Positions 56,186 through 64,000 of a stretch of 64,000 bases of DNA are shown here, piece after piece; position 1 is the first letter of the stretch, and each line of letters opens with the position of its first letter. A model generated the notes under the pieces. That model made no database searches. It was not told the DNA's origin and saw only the letters and a program-made list of their open reading frames with translations. Source of the DNA: Macrostomum hystrix (Eukaryota > Platyhelminthes > Macrostomidae); contig CATNEN010000005.1 of NCBI GenBank assembly GCA_950097015.1, forward strand, positions 4,761,001 to 4,825,000, given 5' to 3'. The position numbers were made by a program, and so were the translations under genes.

Positions 56186-58998
56186 TTATTCCAAATTGTT
56201 TTCATTGCACCCGGCTATGACATTGCTTACTGAATCTATGGGCTCTAGCTGCTGCTGCTGCTGCTGCTGATGATTTAACAACGGCTGCTGCTGCTGTTGC
56301 TGCTGCTTCAGCGGCATTGGCAGGCTGAAATCCCCGCAGTCCGAGAAGCCGCCGCACTGGGACGACGGACCCCGGCCGCTGGGCGTCCTCCGCCCGCAGC
56401 TGAGACCTGACAGCCGGCTGCACATTATCGACGGCCGATGATGATTGTGGCAGAATGACTGATGACTTGAGCACTCTCTGCTCAACTGTTCGTATCGCTC
56501 CTGCAGTCTAGCCAGGCGAATCTTCAATCGATGACAGACGGCCAAGGAGACGAGCAGCAGAAGCAAGGCAAACAGAACAGTGCAGCCAAGAGCTATCAGC
56601 AGCCACACGGCCGGGTCTGATGTACTTCCAGATGCTGCTGCGGCACTCAGGCGTGTGAATAGGCGACAGTCGGCTTGCAATGGTGCTGTACCTTGGCTTG
56701 GACACGTGGCTGCTGTGGCTTCTGGTTGTGCCTTCGCTGCTGTCGTTGTTACTGCTGCTGCTGCTCCTGGTGCTGTCGTCTTTGTTGTTGCTCTTTGAGC
56801 AGACGGCACATCTTCGGCCCTAGCAACGGCTATATTCGTAGCTTCCAATGGCTTAGCAGCGCATTGTGTTGCTAATGTCACCTGGAAAATTAAACTTAAT
56901 TTTCTATGAATAATAGAAAGGCTTCTAAACTCATGAGACACTGTACATGGTTTTGACGGGTTGCCTTTCAGGGGCTGCAGTTAGTCATCAATTGATCATC
57001 AGAAGGTTGAAATGTCTTTAGTGGTTGGAATGGATCATCCGTCATTGGTCATTAACTAATATAGACTTGGTCATCAGTGGTAAAATTGGTGATCATTAGG
57101 TTTGAGACATTCATGGGCTGAAAGGGTCATTAGAGGTTAGAATCGGTCATCAGTGGATTGGATTGGTCATCAGTTGGATAGGATTGGTCATCAGTTGGAT
57201 AGGATTGGTCATCAGTGGATAGGATTGGTCATCAGTGGATAGGATTGGTCATCAGTTGGATAGGATTGGTCGTCAGTTGGATAGGATTGATCATCAGTGG
57301 ATAGTATTGATCATCAGTGGATAGGATTGATCATCAGTGGATAGGATTGATCATCAGTGAATAGGATTGATCATCAGTGGATAGTATTGGTCATCAGTGG
57401 ATAGGATTGATCATCAGTGGATAGGATTGATCATCAGTGGATAGTATTGATCATCAGTGGATAGTATTGATCATCAGTGGATAGGATTGATCATCAGTGG
57501 ATAGAATTGATCATCAGTGGATAGGATTGATCATCAGTGGATAGGATTGATCATCAGTGGATAGGATTGATCATCAGTGGATAGGATTGATCATCAGTAG
57601 ACAGAATGGGTCATCAGAGGTTTGAATTGGTCAATTTGCAATGCCAACCTGACAACTGTTGAAGGTCACGACCAGATGAGCGGAGCTGCCCAGGCAACGG
57701 TGTCGGTGAGCTTCTCGACAGACGCTGGAGTCGGCAGTCGACGGAGCGCAGCCGGCGAAGTGTAGCAGGACGGTGACATTTTCTGGTCCGCACAGGCCGT
57801 CAGCTGAGCTGGGCAGGTAGGCAAACAGGACATTGTGTCGCAGGTCGATGATGCTCAACTGTCTGTTGGATTCGAAGGCTCGCTCCAGACTGCTCAGCGT
57901 GCGGAACCGGTTGCGCGGCGCGTGCAGCTCAAACAGGCTCGAGGCGCCCTTGCGGCAGGCGACGGGTTTTTGTGAGGGGACGAATTTGTTTAACTGGGTG
58001 CCGAAATTTTCTCGGAAAGGGGAGGAAGGGGCGGAATTGGGGAGCAAGGGCGGAATGGGGGAGTTAGGGGCGGAATGGGGGAGGATGGGGCGGAATGGGG
58101 GAGGAAGGGGCGGAATGGTGGAGGAAGGGGCGGAACGGGGGAGGAAGGGGCGGAACGGGGGAGGAAGGGGCGGAATGGGGGAGGAAGGGGCGGAATGGGG
58201 GAGGAAGGGCGGAATGGGGGAGGAACGGTGAAGGAAGGGAGAATTACACGGAAAATGAGAGAAAGTGGCGGAAAAGTAATACGTTGGGGATAGGGCGGTA
58301 TAAAAGGAGGAAGGCGCGGAATGGACGAAGAATTGTGCCATAGAGGATGCAGGGGAGCAGGGAGGGTGGCGAGCCTTGAATAGGGCATCCTCAGCCTCAT
58401 CCACATGAGGTCTCACCTGAAGCGCCAGAGGTCCCAGCTGTCCCAGTATGTTTCCGCTGAGCTTCAGGACACGCAGCTTGGTGCAGGCGGCCAGAAATCG
58501 GTCCGGCAGCGCCCCAATTTGGTTGTCGCTGAGGTCCAGCAGCTCGAGACTGTCGCACTCTGACAGGGCTTCCGGATTGAGGTCCGAGATTCGATTCCTG
58601 ACCAAGACGAGCTCTCGCAGGCCTCGGCGGCAAACGTTGTCGCCGAGTCGTTGAACTGCGCCATCCTGAATCTCCAGCTTTCTCAGTCCGGGCAGCTGGG
58701 CCGTGTGGCCCGACTCGAGCTCGGGACCTCCCCAGCCGGTTATTTTTAGCTGTAGAATCGAGCCGCAGTCTCTGAGACCTCGGCCGGACTCAGAGGGCCA
58801 GGAGGTGGCGTTGTCCTGGAACTTCAACAGCAGAGCGACCGCGCCCGGAGCACAGCTGATGCTGAGGTCTCCTCGACTGCTCAGCAGGCAGAACTGGGAG
58901 CCGGTACGAGTTGAGCACGGCGTTTGAGACTGACTCAAAACTAGCGAAAATTTAAGCAGTAAAACTAGCAGCCCTAGGTCTAGCCAGTTTGACTTCAT
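56186..58998 (-). CDS. LRR type I transmembrane protein B, three exons
   Basis: Exons: 58998-58417, 57993-57649, 56881-56186, giving 540 residues, all phase 0. A clear signal peptide (LGLLVLLLKFSLVLSQSQ) precedes the same cap and leucine-rich repeats as protein A. The ectodomain differs from A at 9 of 168 residues before intron 1 and 6 of 114 after it. Exon 3 is different: an Ala/Thr-rich stalk (about 100 residues), a membrane segment (WLLIALGCTVLFALLLLLVS) followed by a basic LAVCHRLKIRLARLQERYEQ that is still related to A (LIVCHQLKLRLARLEARY), and a long tail with two glutamine runs. A YEQL motif lies near the membrane. Intron 1 is open in frame on this copy, so a retained-intron protein is formally possible. 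Confidence 0.8.
57140..57615. repeat. 20-bp minisatellite in LRR gene B intron 2
   Basis: About 23 units of GGATTGATCATCAGTGGATA, with GGTCATCAGTTGGATA variants at the left end. Gene A lacks this intron. Confidence 0.93.
58015..58245. repeat. 20-bp GGGGCGGAATGGGGGAGGAA array in LRR gene B intron 1
   Basis: About ten units. Gene A intron 1 has only about four of the same unit, so the arrays changed length after the duplication or the last gene conversion. Confidence 0.9.
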
Positions 58999-58999
58999 T

Positions 59000-59650
59000 A
59001 TTATTGTGTTTTATTCGATTCTAGTATTCAGTGGCTCACTGTCGTGGTAGATTTCACGTGCTTGCAGTTTAAAAAGCGAGTTTATCAGTATCCTTTATCC
59101 TCTCATTGGCTGGAACGCTGGTTGGCTGTCTGGCAGTTTGTTGAAACCGACACCCACCCCGGCCTCCTCCAACGGCCCCTGTCGTCTCGTTCAGTCGAAC
59201 CTGTCATTTATCAGCCAGGTTTTTTTTAAAGCTTGGTTTCTTGCGTGGGTGTTGTTTTAATGGTCCTCAAAGTTGTTAAATCTTCAGTTCTTTTTCCTGT
59301 CGTTATCAGTTGACAGTTGCTTATCTAGGCAAAAACTTTCAAATGGAAACTCTTTTATCCGTTTTTTGTTCTACTTTTATTTTTTATGGACTGCTTAGGT
59401 GGGCATTATCAATTTTACAGTTGGTTATGGCTCTTTTTATTTATTTAAAAATCAATCAGAACAACATTTCATTAAACTAAATTTTCCGGAAATCATTATT
59501 TTGAAAGTTCTAAACGGATTTTTTACCGGAGAATTTCGCTATTTATTTCTCAGTCCAAGGACAAACTTGTGCAAAGAATAATAAAAAGTAAAAATGAAAT
59601 CCTATATTTCAAGAAAAAAATTCAGGACATACTCGTAGAAGCTAATTCAG
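59000..59650. other. Intergenic upstream of LRR gene B
   Basis: Probably contains the promoter of gene B. Nothing else is recognised. Confidence 0.5.
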
Positions 59651-59659
59651 AAATTGAAA

Positions 59660-60250
59660 TGTCAAGAGAGGGATGTTCAGGAGTGGAATGTTCAGGAGAG
59701 GAATTTTCAGGAGAGGAATGTTCAGGAGAGGAATGTTCAGGAGAGGAATGTTCAGGAGAGGAATGTTCAGGAGAGGAATGTTCAGGAGAGGAATGTTCAG
59801 GAGTGGAATGTTCAGGAGAGGAATGTTCAAGATAGTTCAGGAGAGGGATGTTCAGGAGAGGAATGTTCAGAAGTGGAATGTTCAGGAGTGGAATGTTCAG
59901 GAGTGGAATGTTCAGGAGAGGAATGTTCAGGAGAGGAATGTTCAGGAGTGGAATGTTCAGGAGTGGAATGTTCAGGAGTGGAATGTTCAGGAGAGGAATG
60001 TTCAAGATAGGGATGTTCAGGAGAGGGATGTTCAGGAGAGGGATGTTCAGGAGAGGGATGTTCAGGAGAGGGATGTTCAGGAGAGGGATGTTCAGGAGTG
60101 GAATGTTCAGGAGTGGAATGTTCAGGAGTGGAATGTTCAGGAGAGGAATGTCCAGGAGAGGAATGTTCAAGATAGGGATGTTCCGGAGAGGAATGTTCAG
60201 GGGAGTAATGTTCAGGAGTGGAATGTTCAGTAGAGGAATGTTCAAGGAAG
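59660..60250. repeat. 15-bp minisatellite
   Basis: About 39 units of TTCAGGAGAGGAATG with GAGTGGAATG and GATAGGGATG variants. As 15 is divisible by three, long frames stay open on both strands. Confidence 0.95.
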
Positions 60251-60261
60251 GGATGTTGGTC

Positions 60262-60335
60262 TACATTGCCGAGCCTTCTCTCGGTGGTTGCGCTCTAAAA
60301 GAATGTGGCCTCGATCCGGATTTGAGCTCGATACG
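60262..60335 (-). mobile_element. SINE-2 fragment beside a minisatellite
   Basis: GCCTTCTCTCGGTGGTTGCG, then GAATGTGGCCTCG, matches the SINE-2 head region on the minus strand. It starts about 15 bases after the 15-bp array. Confidence 0.6.
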
Positions 60336-60359
60336 AGTATAATAATAATTATAATTGCA

Positions 60360-60696
60360 GGAGGGCTGCGGGCACATCATTTAGTGACACTAGACCCGCA
60401 GCCAGCGAGGATGCAATTCTGCCCATTCCACTGACTCCTGAGAACAACTCACGCAAATATATACAGTACGCGGGCACACACTCACACAGGTGTGTACATC
60501 TGCACTGACTCTCTTATCGTCAGGCAGTGTACACTCTCACTGTGCCTTGGAGGTTGGCCCTCAAGGGCGTAAATTGCACGACAAGCCCCCAAAGCCTTCT
60601 CTCCGCGGCTGCACTCCAAATAAATGTGGCCTCGTCGCGGAATCGAGCTTAGTGACCTTGGTGTGAGAGGCGAACCGCTCTGCCACTCACCCCGTC
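60360..60696 (-). mobile_element. SINE-2 copy, near full length
   Basis: It has the same structure as 50430-50762, with the tRNA-like head at the right end (reverse of CCGCTCTGCCACTCACCCC) and the GCTGCGGG word at the left. Confidence 0.85.
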
Positions 60697-60742
60697 AGCT
60701 TTTAAATTCAAAGTTGGTCGTTTCACAACAAAGGTACTAATA

Positions 60743-61041
60743 ATAACTATTATTAATAATAATTGATTGCACCTGCCCCAATCGGGTCAGACGTGCAGCC
60801 GACAGCACAGCCGCAGCTATTGCGCGGCGCATCTGAAGGCTGCGTACAGCTGTTCAGTCCATGGACACCACACCCACCTTCACTTATCCCACAGCTGATA
60901 TTGGAACCCATTTAACAGCTGGGTGAACTGAAGCAATCCAGAGTTAAGTGTCTTGCTAAAGGACACAAATCATTCCAGTGGAGTCGGGAATCGAACCCCC
61001 GACCTTCAAGCCGTGAGTCCGACGCCTAGGCTACAACCTAC
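60743..61041 (-). mobile_element. SINE-1 copy with 12-bp target duplication
   Basis: The flanks are AAGGTACTAATA (60731-60742) and AAGGCACTAATA (61042-61053), with one mismatch. The body is intact except for a deletion next to CAGTCCATGGAC and loss of part of box A (GACGCCTAGGCTAC). Confidence 0.85.
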
Positions 61042-61734
61042 AAGGCACTAATACATTGTCACAAAACCTTCTTACTCGATCCACAAGGTCCTGATACTCT
61101 GCAATATTCTAATGAGCATTACATGTTACATTCGCATTTCTTGTTATAATTAATCCATCTATCAACTTGTTCCTTATCAAGTTTGACCGCATAAATAATT
61201 ACTGCCAAATCCATCAGGGCCAACAGCTTGTTGATGACGCAACCACTCACTCCCCATGGGGATCAAGTTTTTTTTGTAGACGCGCTACGAGTATATAGGA
61301 AAATGCAGCAATGACTGATGCATGATTGAGGATTTCTTGGATTCTTTCGCGTTCGCGGGTCAAGAGGGATTTTTGGGAGAAATCAAGCCTAGACTAGACT
61401 TAGGGATTTTTTAGAATTACAACACGCTGTCAACAGGAGAATAATGATCGATTTCGACAGCTTCTGTCAAGCTTATAAAGGCTGAAAAACAATTTGAATG
61501 GCATTTAACGAAGACCAACAGATGTAAACAAAGACTTGATTAGCTCTGCTAGATAGTTTAAAATATATCTGGTTTGTAAAGATAAGAATGTTGAGACGAA
61601 TTTCAGTTTAAAAAAAAATTTTTACAATGTCATCGGTAGTTAGGATATAAATTACGCATCATTAACTCCTTCGAAAAATCGATTTGAACAACCTTTTAAC
61701 CTTCAGCTTGAATTCACGGTGGTTCCGTTGCGGG

Positions 61735-61756
61735 CTGCCTTACAATGAGAAAGTCA
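61735..61756 (+). mobile_element. SINE-2-like word before the telomeric array
   Basis: TGCCTTACAATGAGAAAGTC matches the SINE-2 3' region (CTTGACGATGAGAAAG). Confidence 0.4.
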
Positions 61757-61825
61757 GGTTAGGCTTAGAGTTAGGGTTAGGTTTAAAGTTAGGGTTAGGG
61801 TTAGGGTTAGGGTTAGGGTTAGGCT
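61757..61825 (+). repeat. Short interstitial telomeric repeat (TTAGGG)n
   Basis: Five perfect TTAGGG units at 61789-61818 are flanked by degenerate TTAGGC, TTAGAG and TTAGGT units. Confidence 0.9.
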
Positions 61826-61829
61826 TTCC

Positions 61830-62700
61830 TGAATCGCCTCCTCGATAGAGCCATAAACATAAGAATATCGCTTTCACTACATGATGCTGGATTTTCTATT
61901 TTGTAGCGGCCATTGTTGAAACTATAATGAAATAAAAAACGTTTATTCATGTGGGCTTTCAATCAATTCTCGTTCAGAAACACCTATGTGGAAACAAATT
62001 ATTTACAATTTTCCGATTTCACAAAAGAAATAAACTGAACATTCTTAATTCAACCAGTCAATCAGTTCAAGAGCTATCAGTCACGATAGAAATAAGCATG
62101 CAAGATTCACAACAGTGAACCACTTTCGCTCATTTTAGTTTTACCTAAACAGACTTGTAGAGCATTGTGTGAGGCTTTGCTTTGCTTAGTTTAAAAGGTC
62201 CTTGAGATTCCTTTTACCTTAACGATCAATGAGAATTCGCATGCAATGGCACTTGATTTCTGGGAAAAAGCAGCAGAACTCACTGACCATTTCCTTTGGT
62301 TTAGTCGCCAATTCCGAATGGTTACGCAACATTTTAAATAGACAAAACCACCGTAGCGAATTGCGCAACGCCTTAATTAAGAAGGAAGTTGCAGTGACCA
62401 CAAACTGATTCAAAGCTTAGAGCTTAGCTGGCAGATTAAATTGGAGGTCAGTATTCTGTATATTTAAAGTATTGGAGGGTGAATGACTTAAGAATGACGA
62501 AATACAGCGGAGGGATTTCATTTTGACTATCGAATTTGGAATCTTGCTTTATCAACTGATTCCTCAGGGACATTGGGTCGGATTAAAAATGCTAGCGCTT
62601 TATTTTTATATATAAATTTTGCTCTGTCTCGGGAGAATTGCAAATCAAATATCGGAGTTAGACAATGCTCTCTAGGCTTGATTGATTTTAACATCTATAT
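61830..62700. other. Intergenic, nothing recognised
   Basis: Short open stretches only. Confidence 0.5.
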
Positions 62701-62960
62701 GGGGGGTCGGTGGCAGAGCGGTTAACGCGTTTGCCTCTCGCACCACGGTCCCAAAGTTCGATTCCACGGCGAGGCCACATTTATTTGGTGCGCAGCCGCA
62801 GAGAGAAGGCTTTGGGGGCTTGTCGTGCAATTTACGGCCTTGACGCACAGTGAAATGTACACTGCTTGACGATGAGAAAGACAGGGCAGATGTACACAGA
62901 TGTACACAGTACACAGTACAAGTACAGGGCTGATGTACTTGTGTGAGCGTGTGTTTCCTG
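62701..62960 (+). mobile_element. SINE-2 copy, plus orientation
   Basis: It starts GGTCGGTGGCAGAGCGGTTA, with box B-like GTTCGATTCCACGG, then CACATTTATTTGGTGCGCAG and GACGATGAGAAAGACAGGGC, and ends in TGTACACAG repeats. It is the best copy for reading the family's tRNA-like head. Confidence 0.88.
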
Positions 62961-63700
62961 TGTTTCGCTATTTTTGTTTTCAGTAAAAAAAGTGCTAGTT
63001 TCTGAGATTTTTTAAACTTAAATAAAAAATCAGATGCTAAAAAATTTGGAACAAAATTATTTTAGTCGATCTCAGGGTCATGACCTTTGAATCCCACTAT
63101 TTAGTCATTCAATTCTTCCCGACATTTTTTCTTGGAATTTCATATTTCAAAAAGAAACTTATTTTGTCGTTAATTTTCGTGACTTTCTAATTTGCTTCGC
63201 TTCAGTAAATTTTGAATATTAAACAATACAGGAAACTCGGTTTGATATTGTAGATATAAGAAGCAAATAGTGATCAGCAGTCAATCATCAAGTTAAAAAA
63301 CCCGAGTTTCATCCTAATTTCGCTCTTGAGTCGTTCCCATGCTTATTAACTTCTTTCTTTGGAGATCAAGTGACACAACTGTTGCGCAACATTCGATTCG
63401 CCAGAAACAACGCGAATTGGCTGAGAATTTAATTTCTGGAATTCTATGAAATTTTAGCCCCATTGTGCCAAGAACAGATGGCACGGGATTGTATAGTGGA
63501 GTCATTGATCATCTGGAAAATGAACAATTTTTTTCTTAAACTGACCTACACCTTCTCCAGCAAGCCAGTCTTAATTAAAAGCGTTCATTATTTTGTAGAA
63601 TTTTATACGGCATTATAGCTCGTACACTTCTCAGATGCTCCGTGTGCTACTTACAATAGTCATGATAAAGCGGTTTTTTAGAATTAAATAGGTTATTATT
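62961..63700. other. Intergenic, nothing recognised
   Basis: AT-rich DNA with short open stretches only. Confidence 0.5.
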
Positions 63701-63935
63701 GTCGGGGGTTCGATTCCCGACTCCACTGGAACAATTTGAGTCCTTTAGCAAGACACTTAACTCGGCATTGCTTCAGTTCACCCAGCTGTTTAATTGGCAC
63801 CAGCATCAGATAGGCTAATTGAAGGTGGGTGTGGCGTCCCCCCAGTCCATGGACTGAACAGCTGCACGCAGCCTTCAGATGCGCCGCGCATTAGCTGCGG
63901 CTGTGCTGTCGGCTGCACACCTGGCCCAACTACGG
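63701..63935 (+). mobile_element. SINE-1 copy lacking the 5' tRNA half
   Basis: It begins inside the tRNA-like head just before box B (GTCGGGGGTTCGATTCCCGA) and continues through the body to GGCTGCACACCTGGCC. Confidence 0.85.
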
Positions 63936-64000
63936 TAGAGTTAAGTTCCATTCCCATCGTATCTACCTATCTTTAATACGATTACTCAATACTAAATGCT

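Overview
The window is nuclear DNA from an animal, probably an invertebrate whose lineage I cannot name. The genes have GT/AG introns and conserved metazoan orthologues. There is a metazoan-type tRNA-Glu, AATAAA signals, tRNA-derived SINEs and a short TTAGGG array. No operons, ribosome binding sites or prokaryotic features were seen. I rebuilt exon-intron structures by hand from splice sites, reading phase and remembered family sequences. Every multi-exon model closes in frame, but none was tested against transcripts.

Layout, left to right. A Lys/Ala/Pro-rich chromatin-like protein lies on the minus strand (1849-6389); its second exon repeats the start of the first. A long AT-rich stretch follows, then a divergent pyridoxamine-phosphate-oxidase-like gene (10366-11052, +). 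Tail to tail with it is a 19-exon nephrocystin-1 gene (NPHP1, 26075-11735, -). Head to head with NPHP1, 384 bp away, is a 9-exon tectonic gene (26460-31803, +). Both encode ciliary transition-zone proteins, so the short shared promoter is probably a ciliary regulatory unit. Next come tRNA-Glu(UUC) (32354-32425, -), a 414-bp MITE with an 8-bp target duplication, an LCLAT1-like lysophospholipid acyltransferase (35258-36902, +) and a BIN3-like BAR protein (41972-38441, -).

The right half is sparser. It holds a small protein made of two copies of a six-cysteine domain (46826-46082, -) and two leucine-rich-repeat transmembrane proteins in inverted orientation (48565-50258, + and 58998-56186, -). 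Their ectodomains differ at 15 of 282 aligned residues, while the stalks and cytoplasmic tails are different.

The most visible property of the window is its minisatellites. Most long introns and several intergenic gaps carry an array with its own unit of 10-45 bp, up to 2.3 kb long. Two tRNA-derived SINE families are scattered through, some with target-site duplications, and SINE fragments often abut the arrays. Many long open frames are only read-through of such repeats and were not called as genes.
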